Position numbers and translations under genes: made by a program. The notes beneath the pieces were generated by a model. The model saw nothing but the letters and a program-made list of their open reading frames with translations. It was not told the DNA's origin and did no database searches. Below, piece by piece: positions 45,234 through 54,806 of a DNA stretch of 64,000 bases (the stretch's first letter is position 1; every line of letters begins with the position of its first letter). The stretch lies in NCBI GenBank assembly GCA_012103535.1, contig WLWQ01000003.1:930001-994000 (forward strand). Direction: 5' to 3'. This DNA is from Pseudomonadales bacterium. Its GTDB lineage: Bacteria; Pseudomonadota; Gammaproteobacteria; Pseudomonadales; Pseudohongiellaceae.

Positions 45234-46190
45234 ATGAAAAAATTACTCTATGTTGTTGTACTCCTGACTACGTTTGCCGCCCTCGCAGTCTGGCAGAGAC
45301 ATTTCATTTTGTTTTCATTAACAGCTAGTGGAGAACCTCCGCCTCTCTTAGATACCATTCCCGAAAACGAAAGCAGCTATTGATACGACGATTACTTTTT
45401 AGTTGAGCCCATCGATTCCAGAACGTTTGCAATTGGTGAGCCTAGATACGCTCAACGGAATTACAGCTATTTAATTTTAGGGAACGAGCGGGGCATACTT
45501 TTCGATGCAGGGCCGGATTATCGAGATATTCGCCCGGTTACTAACTCGCTGACGGATCTGCCAAATACTTTTATTCCCTAACATTTTCACTATGACCATA
45601 TTGGCAATACGGTCACGTTTCAAAATGTTGTTGTAATTGATCTTCCCTATCTGCGCAGACGTGCTCAATCTAATCTTCTAAGCATCACCTGGAGAGAACA
45701 TCTTGGAACATCAGATGGTGTCGCAGCACCAACTTTGGAAGTTGATGAATGGTTAGCTCCCGATAGTCTATTGGATTTAGGAAATCGGGAACTTCAAGTT
45801 CTCTATACTTCCGGTCATACAGAAGACTCAGTCTCTTTATTGGACTTATCTACTGGCAATGTATTTTCGGGAGATTTTATTAATCCAGGTTTTCTTTATG
45901 CCTTCCTTCCAACCAGTAATATGGGAGATTTCCTGCAAGGAGCAAATACCTTACTTGCGCCAGTTTATCAATCCGCAGAAGTATTTGGCGCTCATCGAGG
46001 CAGAGACCCAGGCATCCCGCGTTTGACCGCGAACGATATTGCCGACTTAAGAGTGGCATTGGAATCAATAAAAAACAGAACTGCCGAGGGAAGTGGCAAC
46101 TACCCGCGCGTCTATAACATCAATGAGAACTTGAATATTCTGGCCGAACCGCGCTGGTTGCAAAACTGTCAACCCCGTTCGAATGAATAG
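45234..46190 (+). pseudogene. MBL-fold hydrolase with two in-frame stop codons
   Basis: One continuous frame of 319 codons from the ATG at 45234 is broken only by TGA at 45381-45383 and TAA at 45579-45581. There is no frameshift. The protein would have an N-terminal membrane segment, then LILGNERGILFDAGPDY, HFHYDHIG (HxHxDH zinc motif, directly after the TAA), YTSGHTEDSVSLLD and FSGDFI. The stops replace probable Trp and Ser/Thr codons. All other residues look intact, so the loss is recent, or the bases are wrong. A residual start could give the last 151 codons (45735). Confidence 0.85.
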
Positions 46191-46197
46191 GCTTTAG

Positions 46198-46431
46198 GTG
46201 AACCCTACTGGTAGTTTCTTCGTCTGTGTAAACCGAAAAGTGGAAATTGCGTTTTTGATTGATAGAGAGGTTAGTTCTACCATGAAAAAATTTTTCCAGC
46301 CCGATGTTTTAATGCTTATTGTAGTTGCGGCTCTGCTTGCGGTCTTCAGTGCAATACACGCGGAAGGCCAGTTAGACGTTGTGAGCGGCGAGGTCAGCTG
46401 TAATGAATGTATTTCTAATGAAAATAATTAG
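46198..46431 (+). CDS. Small membrane protein, uncertain
   Basis: The frame opens at a GTG (77 codons) but is better started at ATG 46282, giving 49 aa: basic start, one hydrophobic helix (LMLIVVAALLAVFSAI), then an acidic tail with a CNEC pair. The tail could bind metal. It ends on the convergent membrane protein gene. No family is recognised. Confidence 0.4.
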   Translation: MNPTGSFFVCVNRKVEIAFLIDREVSSTMKKFFQPDVLMLIVVAALLAVFSAIHAEGQLDVVSGEVSCNECISNENN

Positions 46432-47528
46432 AGGTTAACCAGCACCTGGACACTGATTACTAAAATTGGAATAGCAACACTCCCAAAAAATCTTACGATT
46501 GCGCCAGGCGTAAATGGCCATACCTGCATCGCGCGGACAGTTTGTTTGAGAGATAACAGCGCTTTGAGATCTTCTTCGCCATATTCATTCAAATTCTTTT
46601 GATCAGGCTTTGATAGATTTTGTTCGCTACCGAGTTTTTCTTCGCGCTCGGTAATTAGTCCAATTAAATGTTGTTTGGCTGCTTGCATGCTCGTGGATGT
46701 CGCATAGAGCGGTAAGAAGAACGATAAAACCGCCACTACTACATACACACTAAACATTAAAAGGTTATAGACACCAAAAGGATTAAGCTCATAGATAGCA
46801 ATGTTTGTATACATAGCAATTGTAATAATGACGCCAAAAGCGATTGTTGTCACAGTCAATCTGCTGGACTGATTGCTCAGACTTTTGAGACCTCCACAAC
46901 CATCAGCATGAAAAGGCTGAATGTTTACATTTAGTCTAAATAGCTTACTTAAAACTAAATAAACACTAACAATGCGTAGTGCTATGTAAGCGAGAAAATA
47001 GTAAAGCAAAAACACTTGAAATGGGACCAGCCAACCCGCCAGAAAAAAACGAACATCAATCCATGAATTTCCTGTTAAGAATAAAAGAGTAGAAGCGGTA
47101 GCTACTAAGAGACCAAAGAAATACGGGAAATAGGAAACTGCGGGATGACTTACGAAATCTTTAGTGCTGCGCCGAATAGCTTTCCACTCTGCTTCCGATG
47201 CCAATATAACTCCAGCATTCACCAAATGTCTTAGGGTTCTTGGGAATGCACCCAGATATGCCCCTGACAAATACACCAATGCTGGAAATGCCAATAAAAA
47301 TTGATTCCACCAACCCAGGTCACGAACCACGTCGAGCTCAAGGCTTGGATTTGACCAATTTCCTTCCACAAAGGCGATTCCGGGAGCTATAAAACCAAGC
47401 AGACAGGCGATCACTACAGAAGCCACTGGGTATTTGATCGAGAGCAGGGTGATATATCTGCCGAGCCGGTCGGAACCAGTTAGATTAAACAGTGATATCT
47501 CGGATTTTTTTGTAAAAACCAACGCCAT
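46428..47528 (-). CDS. Polytopic membrane protein of unknown function
   Basis: 366 aa with about seven hydrophobic helices (roughly residues 30-55, 78-98, 135-155, 160-190, 225-250, 255-280 and 340-365). A charged loop with coiled-coil character (about 285-330) lies before the last helix. FHADGCGGLKSLSNQ, a conserved-looking His/Cys patch near residue 207, is a possible metal or substrate site. No family is recognised; it stands alone, convergent with the small gene at its left. Confidence 0.65.
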   Translation of the reverse strand: MALVFTKKSEISLFNLTGSDRLGRYITLLSIKYPVASVVIACLLGFIAPGIAFVEGNWSNPSLELDVVRDLGWWNQFLLAFPALVYLSGAYLGAFPRTLRHLVNAGVILASEAEWKAIRRSTKDFVSHPAVSYFPYFFGLLVATASTLLFLTGNSWIDVRFFLAGWLVPFQVFLLYYFLAYIALRIVSVYLVLSKLFRLNVNIQPFHADGCGGLKSLSNQSSRLTVTTIAFGVIITIAMYTNIAIYELNPFGVYNLLMFSVYVVVAVLSFFLPLYATSTSMQAAKQHLIGLITEREEKLGSEQNLSKPDQKNLNEYGEEDLKALLSLKQTVRAMQVWPFTPGAIVRFFGSVAIPILVISVQVLVNL

Positions 47529-47699
47529 TTTTTTATTTCTAGCGGCTTAGGGTGCCAACTCTATTGGCCGCTTTTAATCATTTTCATCCTGGTATAACGC
47601 ACCAGTATAAAGAACGGATTACTCGATTGCTCCATTAGAATCGTAAATCGCCGCCATTTGGTGCCCCGAGCCCCCAAAAATTATTGTAACCAACCGGAA

Positions 47700-47714
47700 T
47701 TAGACGTCGTCTAA
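47700..47714. promoter_or_regulatory. Candidate operator upstream of the exporter operon
   Basis: The perfect palindrome TTAGACG-T-CGTCTAA lies 67 bases before the adaptor ATG at 47782. It could be a regulator site for the exporter operon. The rest of the gap at 47529-47781 shows nothing else. Confidence 0.35.
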
Positions 47715-47781
47715 GGAATGTTGCTGAGCAGAAAGAGCTGTTGAGTAACTAATAACGCCGTCTACAGAGCGAATAAAAAAC

Positions 47782-49056
47782 ATGAAGATTAGCGATACTT
47801 CGGCCCAGGATGTGGTGTTGGAGCCGAAGTCTAATAATACGAAAATCCTACTATCGTCCGCTGTTTTGCTGGTTCTGCTGCTGGCTGGCTGGTTTATTGC
47901 ACCTACCGTGCAGCGCTGGTCTGTGGCCGAAGATTCCGTATCCAGTGAACGCCTGCGCATTGCCGAAGTAATCCGAAGCAATTTCGTGCGGGATATATCC
48001 GTGCAAGGTCGGGTAGTGGCGGCTGTAAGCCCAACGCTTTATGCCACTCAAACCGGCACCATCACCTTCGAGGTGGAATCCGGTGATACGGTCCATGGTG
48101 GACAGGTACTTGCCGCCATCGATAGCCCGGAAATTCAGAATCAACTCTTGCAGGAGCAATCTCGCCTTTCATCCCTTGAAGTTGAATTGGCAAGGCAACG
48201 GATTACTACGCGCCAGCAACAACTGGAAAATCAGAAAGAAAAAGATGCGGCTACGATTGCCTTAACGGCGGCACAAAGGGAAATGTCACGAGCGGAAGCG
48301 GCGTTCACTCAAGGTGCTCTGACAGAAGTGGACTACAACAAGGCACAAGACGATTTGCAGAGTGCCGAACTGCTACACAAACATTCCTTGATGGATACAG
48401 AGTTAGATAACGAAAGATTGGTTTTTGAGTTACAGACTCAAGAGCTAAGCATTCAACAACAGGAATTGATGGTTGCTGACTTATCTCGTCAAGTAGATGA
48501 GCTCAACATACTTTCACCAGTAAGCGGCATCGTCGGAAATTTAACCGTCGATCAAAAAACTAATGTAGCCCGCAATCAGCCGGTTCTAAGCGTAGTAGAT
48601 CTCACTGCGTTTGAAGTTGAGGTACTTGTTTCCGAAAGCTATGCCGACGATCTGGCGATTGGTATGCAAGCCGAAGTAAGAGCCGGATCACAAGTTTACT
48701 TGGCAACCTTGATTGCGGTTTCACCAGAAATTATTGAAAACCAGGTTACCGGTCGCGTGCGCTTTAATGACGAAGTGCCAGAAGGTCTCCGCCAGAATCA
48801 ACGACTAACCACAAGAATCCTGCTTGAAGAGAAGTTGGATGTATTGATGGTACAGCGCGGCCAATTTTTCGATAGCAGCAATGGGCGAGTAGCCTACGTT
48901 ATCGAAGACGGAATCGCTTATCGTCGCTCGATTGTTTCTGGGGCAACTAGTTTAAACAGTATTGAAATTCTCGAAGGACTGGCAGAAGGAGACACAATCA
49001 TTGTGTCCAGTACTGATTCATTTAACAGTGCGGATACCGTACTGATCAATAACTAA
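47782..49056 (+). CDS. HlyD/MacA-type periplasmic adaptor
   Basis: 424 aa. One N-terminal membrane helix (about residues 22-45) is followed by a lipoyl half (VHGGQVLAAIDSPEIQNQL), a long alpha-helical hairpin (about 115-215, rich in Gln and Glu), the second lipoyl half (ILSPVSGIVGNL) and beta-barrel domains. It links the inner-membrane ABC transporter to an outer-membrane channel. It is the first gene of the exporter operon. Confidence 0.9.
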   Translation: MKISDTSAQDVVLEPKSNNTKILLSSAVLLVLLLAGWFIAPTVQRWSVAEDSVSSERLRIAEVIRSNFVRDISVQGRVVAAVSPTLYATQTGTITFEVESGDTVHGGQVLAAIDSPEIQNQLLQEQSRLSSLEVELARQRITTRQQQLENQKEKDAATIALTAAQREMSRAEAAFTQGALTEVDYNKAQDDLQSAELLHKHSLMDTELDNERLVFELQTQELSIQQQELMVADLSRQVDELNILSPVSGIVGNLTVDQKTNVARNQPVLSVVDLTAFEVEVLVSESYADDLAIGMQAEVRAGSQVYLATLIAVSPEIIENQVTGRVRFNDEVPEGLRQNQRLTTRILLEEKLDVLMVQRGQFFDSSNGRVAYVIEDGIAYRRSIVSGATSLNSIEILEGLAEGDTIIVSSTDSFNSADTVLINN

Positions 49057-49071
49057 CAGAGGCTGTATGCA

Positions 49072-49785
49072 ATGTTAAAAATGACTGACGTCAGTAAGGT
49101 TTTTAGAACTGAGCTGGTAGAAACCCATGCACTAAGTGATTTTTCTCTCACTATCGACGAAGGTGAATTCGTCACAATTACCGGACCTTCGGGTTGTGGC
49201 AAAACTACTTTTCTCAACATTGCCGGATTACTGGAAACCCATACTTCAGGTGAATATCTCTTGGACGGTACCGACGTTCTTAGTTTAAACGACTACCAGA
49301 GAGCCAAGCTGCGCAATCAGAAAATCGGTTTTATCTTCCAGAGTTTTAATCTGATGCCAGATTTAAATCTTTTCGACAATATCGATGTGCCTCTTCGCTA
49401 TCGCGGCATGAAATCAGCAGAACGGAAAGAGCGTATCGAAGCAGCACTTGAGTCAGTAGGACTGTTAGCAAGGAAAAAGCATGTGCCTTCACAACTTTCT
49501 GGTGGTCAGCAACAGCGCATTGCTATTGCCAGGGCGTTAGTAGGTGAGCCTTTGTTCCTTCTCGCAGACGAGCCAACCGGAAATCTAGATTCCAACACCG
49601 CTCAAGGTGTATTGGAGTTGCTGCAAGAAATCAATGAAGCGGGTACTACTATCATAATGGTCACCCACGATCAGGAATTAGCATCAAGGTCGAAACGCAA
49701 TATCCATATCCTAGACGGTCGCATCAGCAGTCCGGCATTGACTACTGTAAGTAGCGAGCCACAAGCCGCTGCCGCGAGTATCTAA
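49072..49785 (+). CDS. ABC transporter ATPase, MacB/LolD type
   Basis: 237 aa. Walker A GPSGCGKTT (about residues 38-46), Q-loop FQSFNLMPDLNLFDNI, signature LSGGQQQRIAIARAL, Walker B LLADEPTGNLD and the H-loop VTHD are all intact. It powers the exporter with the two permeases that follow. It is 15 bases from the adaptor gene, with GAGG upstream. Confidence 0.95.
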   Translation: MLKMTDVSKVFRTELVETHALSDFSLTIDEGEFVTITGPSGCGKTTFLNIAGLLETHTSGEYLLDGTDVLSLNDYQRAKLRNQKIGFIFQSFNLMPDLNLFDNIDVPLRYRGMKSAERKERIEAALESVGLLARKKHVPSQLSGGQQQRIAIARALVGEPLFLLADEPTGNLDSNTAQGVLELLQEINEAGTTIIMVTHDQELASRSKRNIHILDGRISSPALTTVSSEPQAAAASI

Positions 49786-49787
49786 CT

Positions 49788-51095
49788 ATGTTGTTCTATT
49801 ATCTTCGCTTGAGTGCGCTTAGTTATCGTCGCAATCCAATACTCAGTACTTTAATGGTACTGGCTGTAGCCATCGGAATTGGCGCCTACATGGTTATCTT
49901 CACCTTGAATTTTGTAATGGGCGGTAATCCCATTCCTCACAAAGGTGATCAGCTTTTTCATGTGCAGATGGACATTGGCAATCCCAATGAAAGTTTCAAC
50001 CCACCGGATCAACTCACCTATATCGATTCCATGGCTTTGATGAATGATGGACGAGCATTTCGCCAGACCGTATCTTCAAAGTTTGGTGGCATCATCGAAC
50101 CAGACAATCCCGAACTTAGACCCTTTGCAGCTTCTGGAAGAGGTGCGAGCGCTGATTTCTTTGCCATGTTCGATGTGCCATTTCTTTATGGCACTGCTTG
50201 GGATAGCAGTGCCGATGAAGATCTGCAACAAGTTGTTGTGCTATCGAGAGAATTGAATGAGAGATTATATGGCGGGACGGATTCCACCGGACAAACTTTG
50301 CGATTGGAAGGAAACAGTTTTCAGATTATTGGTGTTATCGACAATTGGAATCCAGTTCCTAAATATTATGACGTTAACAATGGTCCATTCGATACTGGTG
50401 AAGAAATCTATCTGCCATGGAATCTAATTGTCTCATTGGAACTGCCAAGAGGTGGAAATACAAGTTGTTACAAAGCCGTAGACGGCGTTGGATTTCAGTC
50501 ATTTCTTAATTCCGAGTGTGTCTGGATTCAATATTGGGTAGAACTGCAAGATGCCGATCAAGAATCAGACTACTTAACATTCATTAACAACTATGCTGCT
50601 GAACAGAAACAACTTGGTCGTTTTGAGAAACCTCTGAACAATAATCTACTCGACGTTGAAGAATGGCTCGTCGAGCAGGAAGTGCTTCCCGACGAAACCA
50701 GAATATTGTCAGCGCTGGCAACCATGTTATTGGCGGTATGCCTGCTCAATACCATAGGACTTCTGTTATCAAAATTTCTGAGTAAATCTGCCGAGATTGG
50801 TGTTCGCCAGGCCCTGGGTGCCCATAAAGGTTCGCTATTTATTCAACATGTCATAGAGGCAGGTTTTATTGGTCTGATAGGTGGCTTGTTTGGCGCAGTC
50901 TTGGCCAGTTTTGGGTTAGAAGGCATCAAGATCTTGCTCGGTGATGATCTTATGCAGACCAGTTGGATACAACTCGATCTTAACCTGGTAGGGATAACTA
51001 TTGTTTTGGCAGTGGCTTGCACCATCTTGGCCGGACTCTATCCGATCTGGCGCGCCTGCCACGTCAATCCAGCGATTCATTTGAAAACTCAGTAG
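49788..51095 (+). CDS. ABC transporter permease, MacB/FtsX family (first)
   Basis: 435 aa. An N-terminal membrane helix (about 20-45), a large periplasmic domain (about 46-290) and three C-terminal helices with EIGVRQALGAHKGSLFIQHVIEAG follow the MacB_PCD-FtsX layout. The gene starts two bases after the ATPase stop. It and the next gene are separate permeases, so the exporter is probably a heterodimer of half-size units. Confidence 0.92.
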   Translation: MLFYYLRLSALSYRRNPILSTLMVLAVAIGIGAYMVIFTLNFVMGGNPIPHKGDQLFHVQMDIGNPNESFNPPDQLTYIDSMALMNDGRAFRQTVSSKFGGIIEPDNPELRPFAASGRGASADFFAMFDVPFLYGTAWDSSADEDLQQVVVLSRELNERLYGGTDSTGQTLRLEGNSFQIIGVIDNWNPVPKYYDVNNGPFDTGEEIYLPWNLIVSLELPRGGNTSCYKAVDGVGFQSFLNSECVWIQYWVELQDADQESDYLTFINNYAAEQKQLGRFEKPLNNNLLDVEEWLVEQEVLPDETRILSALATMLLAVCLLNTIGLLLSKFLSKSAEIGVRQALGAHKGSLFIQHVIEAGFIGLIGGLFGAVLASFGLEGIKILLGDDLMQTSWIQLDLNLVGITIVLAVACTILAGLYPIWRACHVNPAIHLKTQ

Positions 51096-51121
51096 TTGAG
51101 TTCTCTAAGGGGAAATAAACG

Positions 51122-52339
51122 ATGATTGAAGCAGGACCAATTCTCAGAGCGATGACTCGCAACAAACTGGGTGTAATTCTGATTACGCTTCAAATTGCCT
51201 TCACCATGACAGTTGTCATCAATGCGATTTTTATTATCAATGAACGTTCTAGTTTAATGGCACGACCTAGTGGTCTCGATGAGGCCAACATGTTCTATAT
51301 TAGCAGTGTTGGGTTCGGTGATGACTACAACGGCCCAGTGACAGTCGCCGATGACCTGGCCATGTTGCGCCAGCTTCCGGGAGTGGAAAACGCAACAGTT
51401 ACTAATGCTATTCCAGTGAGTGGTAGTGGATCTAATTCAGGTGTGCGCTTAAGTGATGACGAATCCGCTGCCGCTGCATTTGCTGCTTACTATCGTGTGG
51501 ATGAGCAAGCAATCGATACCATGGATCTCGATCTTATAGCCGGACGCAACTTCAACACCGGTGATATCCAATGGCGCGAACCAGGGCAAGACTTACTAAG
51601 GCAAGAATTAGTAATCAGTCGCGCCTTGGGAGAGCGATTATTTCCTGATCGTCCTCTAAACGACGTTTTAGGAGAAACTATTTATATTGCTGGATTACAA
51701 CCTCAAACTGTAATCGGCGTAGTAAATCAACTCCAGGGGCCATGGCCAACGAATTCTATGGTTGAGTTATCCATGCTTCAGCCTATGCCTTCCGTTGGAG
51801 GTAGATCTACCTATTTAATCAGAACAGAGCCAGGTGAGCGCGATCGTTTAATGGCGGAAGTGGAAGAGATGCTGGTTTCAACTAATGAAAACCGCATTGT
51901 TCGCGGATTAATGTCTTTGGAACAAACTCGGGAAGAAAGTTATCGAATCGATAGTGCGATGAGTACAGTGCTCTGGGTAGTAATTTCTACACTGATCTTT
52001 ATCACTTGCATGGGTATCGTTGGTCTAGCAGTTTTTGGTATCAATCGAAGACGCAAACAAATCGGTACACGTAGAGCTTTAGGTGCAACTCGATCGGAAA
52101 TTCTTAGTTATTTTATGACAGAAAATTTTCTGGTTACTGCAATAGGTGTTTTCCTGGGCGCAGTGCTGACAATTGGCTTCAGTATAGTACTTACCAGTAG
52201 CTTCAACATGCCAACTATGGCCTGGTATTACACGCCGATAGGAATGCTTGCCTTGATTGTGATTGGGCAGATTGCGGTGCTCGGGCCTTCGTCTGGGGCC
52301 GCCAGGACTGAGCCGGCGATTGCGACGAGGAGTGTTTGA
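51122..52339 (+). CDS. ABC transporter permease, MacB/FtsX family (second)
   Basis: 405 aa. It has the same layout as the first permease: helix near residues 15-38, periplasmic domain, then three helices with KQIGTRRALGATRSEILSYFMTENF. The AAGGGGAAATAAACG ribosome-binding site is strong. It probably pairs with the product of 49788. MacAB-like exporters move lipids, peptides or macrolides; the cargo here is not known. Confidence 0.92.
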   Translation: MIEAGPILRAMTRNKLGVILITLQIAFTMTVVINAIFIINERSSLMARPSGLDEANMFYISSVGFGDDYNGPVTVADDLAMLRQLPGVENATVTNAIPVSGSGSNSGVRLSDDESAAAAFAAYYRVDEQAIDTMDLDLIAGRNFNTGDIQWREPGQDLLRQELVISRALGERLFPDRPLNDVLGETIYIAGLQPQTVIGVVNQLQGPWPTNSMVELSMLQPMPSVGGRSTYLIRTEPGERDRLMAEVEEMLVSTNENRIVRGLMSLEQTREESYRIDSAMSTVLWVVISTLIFITCMGIVGLAVFGINRRRKQIGTRRALGATRSEILSYFMTENFLVTAIGVFLGAVLTIGFSIVLTSSFNMPTMAWYYTPIGMLALIVIGQIAVLGPSSGAARTEPAIATRSV

Positions 52340-52347
52340 GCGAATTT

Positions 52348-52403
52348 GATATTGGGTCAGTAGTAGAATAGTTTGTGTTATTGCTACCTGATCCAATATT
52401 GGA
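52348..52403. other. Inverted repeat region between exporter operon and next gene
   Basis: GATATTGGGTCAGTAG and a nearly matching CTACCTGATCCAATAT form an imperfect stem, and TCCAATATTGGA (52392-52403) is a perfect 12-nt palindrome ten bases before the next ATG. It could be a terminator without a U-tract or an operator. Confidence 0.35.
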
Positions 52404-52412
52404 ATATCTTAA

Positions 52413-53087
52413 ATGCGACCCACACAGCTGGATTTTTATTTCGACTTTATTTCTCCTTATGCCTACTTCGCTTGGCAAAAATTAGAGCCACTGTGTGAAG
52501 AATACCAACTGGAGTTGCGTCCACATCCTGTTGTCTTCGGAAAACTACTGGACCATTGGGGTCAGCTGGGCCCTGCGGAAGTGCCTCCGAAAAAAGAAGC
52601 GGTCGGTCGTTATTGCCTTCGTTACGCTGCTATAAATGGACTTGAATATAATCCACCGAAATATCATCCCTATAATCCTTTACCCTCCTTGCGACTGGCA
52701 TTGAAAGAAGTCAGTGGCGATCAACAATTGTCTGTAATAGATGCAATATTCAATGCTGGTTGGGCGCATGGAGAAGATCTGGGAGAAGCGCAACACCTTA
52801 TCGAAATTTTGCAGCGGGCAGGAATAGATACAAAAGGGCTGGACGAATTAATCACACAGCAATCTGTGAAAGACGTGTTAATAAAAGAAACCAGTAACGC
52901 GATTGAGCAAGGTGTATTCGGAGTTCCAACAATAATAATTGGCGACCAGCTGTTTTGGGGAAATGATCAGTTTGATCACATCAAGTTATTGCTTGAAGGC
53001 AAAGACCCATTGGACGGTCAGAAACACAAGTTACTGCAATCCAGGCCGCGAATGATTGACAGGAAAAAGATAAGAGACCAGAAATAG
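52413..53087 (+). CDS. 2-hydroxychromene-2-carboxylate isomerase-like (DsbA-fold) protein
   Basis: 224 aa. LDFYFDFISPYAYFAWQKLEPL with the SPY motif opens a thioredoxin-fold kappa-class GST-like domain, and GVFGVPTIIIGDQLFWGNDQFD gives the cis-Pro loop (GVPT). There is no CxxC, as expected for HCCA isomerases, which act with glutathione in aromatic ring breakdown. No naphthalene-type pathway is nearby, so the true substrate is open. Confidence 0.88.
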   Translation: MRPTQLDFYFDFISPYAYFAWQKLEPLCEEYQLELRPHPVVFGKLLDHWGQLGPAEVPPKKEAVGRYCLRYAAINGLEYNPPKYHPYNPLPSLRLALKEVSGDQQLSVIDAIFNAGWAHGEDLGEAQHLIEILQRAGIDTKGLDELITQQSVKDVLIKETSNAIEQGVFGVPTIIIGDQLFWGNDQFDHIKLLLEGKDPLDGQKHKLLQSRPRMIDRKKIRDQK

Positions 53088-53146
53088 TAGCTGAAATCAA
53101 AGTCGGCTGAATCCTTTTTGGTTCAGTCTATCGACTCCGGCACTAA

Positions 53147-53167
53147 CAATTCAGGTTCCTTGAATTG
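53147..53167. other. Inverted repeat before ppk2
   Basis: CAATTCA and TGAATTG form a perfect 7-bp repeat with a 7-nt loop. A weaker stem (CTGAATCC/GGTTCAG) lies at 53107-53126. Either may end the upstream transcript; neither has a U-tract. Confidence 0.3.
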
Positions 53168-53268
53168 ACTGCTCTCCCACTTCCCTTATCCCGCACAAAA
53201 AGTCTACTACACTTTATATTGAGAACCTCTCAGTAGGTGTGACGCGGCAAAGTAGACAGGATGTTGTG

Positions 53269-54129
53269 ATGAATAAACCACTAAAGCTGGACAAAGCCAA
53301 GCTCAGTAAATCCACTCGGCTAGAGAAGCAGTCGAATTCCGAAAAACACAAGAAAACGCTGAGTAACAAAAAGTATGAGAAGGAATTAGCAAGGCTGCAG
53401 GTTGAATTAGTCAAACTTCAAGAGTGGGTCAAACACGAAGGCCTGAAGGTGGTTGTACTATTTGAAGGCAGAGATGCAGCAGGTAAAGGCGGCGTAATAA
53501 AGCGCATTACCGAAAGCTTGAATCCGCGTATCTGTCATGTCGTTGCACTGGGAACGCCAACGGAACGGGAAAAATCTTGCTGGTACTTTCAGCGTTATGC
53601 CGCCCATTTACCCAGTGCCGGTGAGATCGCGCTTTTTGACAGAAGCTGGTACAACCGGGCAGGTGTCGAAAAAGTGATGGGATTCTGTTCAGACAACGAG
53701 TACCAGGAATTTCTACGATCTTGCCCTGAGTTTGAACGTATGTTGGTCAGATCCGGAATTATTCTTATCAAGTACTGGTTCTCAGTAAGCGATACTGTGC
53801 AAGAGCAACGGTTCCAGAAACGCATGAATGACCGCTCCAGAAGCTGGAAACTTAGCCCGATGGATGTGGAATCCCGTTCACGCTGGGTTGATTACTCAAA
53901 AGCGAAAGATACGATGTTTGACTACACCGATATCAAACAATCGCCATGGCATGTTGTAAAAGCAGATGACAAAAAGCGAGCAAGGTTAAATTGCATCAGT
54001 CATTTTCTTAGCATGATTCCTTACCAGGATTTAACACCTTCACCTCCAAATCTATCTACAAGGCCGGTAGCAGGTAGTTACATCAGGCCCCCAATCACTG
54101 AGCAGACTTTTATTCCCGATCGTTGGTAA
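53269..54129 (+). CDS. ppk2: Polyphosphate kinase 2
   Basis: 286 aa from ATG 53269; a GTG at 53239 adds 10 residues without a ribosome-binding site. Basic N-terminus, then Walker A FEGRDAAGKGGVIKRI, WYFQRYAAHLPSAGEIALFDRSWYNRAG (Walker B and lid region), and the RFQKRMNDRSRSWKLSPMD lid. Class I PPK2 enzymes use polyphosphate to phosphorylate nucleoside di- or monophosphates. It is cytosolic. Confidence 0.93.
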   Translation: MNKPLKLDKAKLSKSTRLEKQSNSEKHKKTLSNKKYEKELARLQVELVKLQEWVKHEGLKVVVLFEGRDAAGKGGVIKRITESLNPRICHVVALGTPTEREKSCWYFQRYAAHLPSAGEIALFDRSWYNRAGVEKVMGFCSDNEYQEFLRSCPEFERMLVRSGIILIKYWFSVSDTVQEQRFQKRMNDRSRSWKLSPMDVESRSRWVDYSKAKDTMFDYTDIKQSPWHVVKADDKKRARLNCISHFLSMIPYQDLTPSPPNLSTRPVAGSYIRPPITEQTFIPDRW

Positions 54130-54299
54130 TCGAAAGTACTGCATAGCAATCTAGTTAATGTGGTGGGCAAAGATGTTCACCGCATTGAGTCGTAGAGAGT
54201 TTACATACAATTTCTTAGTCAGAGATTGAGCAAGCGGAATTCCTTTCCTTCGTCACTTTAACTGCTTATTCTTCCATTACTTGGCTACGGAGAAACACA

Positions 54300-54803
54300 A
54301 TGAATAATAAAGAGTTGGTTGGGATTATAGTTGGTGCAGTTTTGCTGTTGGGGATGTTGAGTTGGATGTTTACTGCTCCGTACCTCGGAAACGAAGGGCT
54401 TGCGCGAACTCCCGGCGTTATTATTGGCGGAACACCAACTCCGGCACCAGACGACTTTTCTACCCTAACACCTCCCCCTCCATTTCCACTGATGATGAAA
54501 CTAAGTGGATTTCCGCCCTTTGTTAATTACCTCTCCTGGGCGAGCACTTCCGATGGCGTGATAACGGCTACTCATCCTGACGGTGCGTTGTGGGCCCAGC
54601 GCATTCGGGACACAGATGGTGATGGCTGGCTACGTATTGGGGACGCGACTTTTGCGATGGAAGCTGTCGAGATATTTGGTGAGGAGCGATTGGACATGAT
54701 GCAGCTTTGGGCAGACGCGGTGGGATTGACCTTGGATGATTCGCTTTATGAAGGTGCTTCGCCGTTGCGGGAGTTTGAAGTGTTTTATTGGGAGCCCAGG
54801 TAA
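54300..54803 (+). CDS. Membrane-anchored hypothetical protein
   Basis: 167 aa. One N-terminal helix (about residues 8-28) is followed by a Pro/Thr-rich linker (TPTPAPDDFSTLTPPPP) and a compact C-terminal domain with DTDGDGWLRIGD, which looks like a calcium-binding loop, and REFEVFYWEPR. The domain is not recognised with confidence; a distant resemblance to flavin-nitroreductase-like folds is possible. It is three bases from the next gene, so the two are probably one unit. Confidence 0.6.
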   Translation: MNNKELVGIIVGAVLLLGMLSWMFTAPYLGNEGLARTPGVIIGGTPTPAPDDFSTLTPPPPFPLMMKLSGFPPFVNYLSWASTSDGVITATHPDGALWAQRIRDTDGDGWLRIGDATFAMEAVEIFGEERLDMMQLWADAVGLTLDDSLYEGASPLREFEVFYWEPR

Positions 54804-54806
54804 AAA

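Noticed and set aside
45381..45383. TGA read as selenocysteine in the MBL gene
   Set aside because: The position fits a Trp in family context, no SECIS-like stem follows, and a TAA also interrupts the frame.
46198..46281. GTG start for the small membrane protein
   Set aside because: The added residues look non-coding; ATG 46282 gives a normal basic-hydrophobic start.
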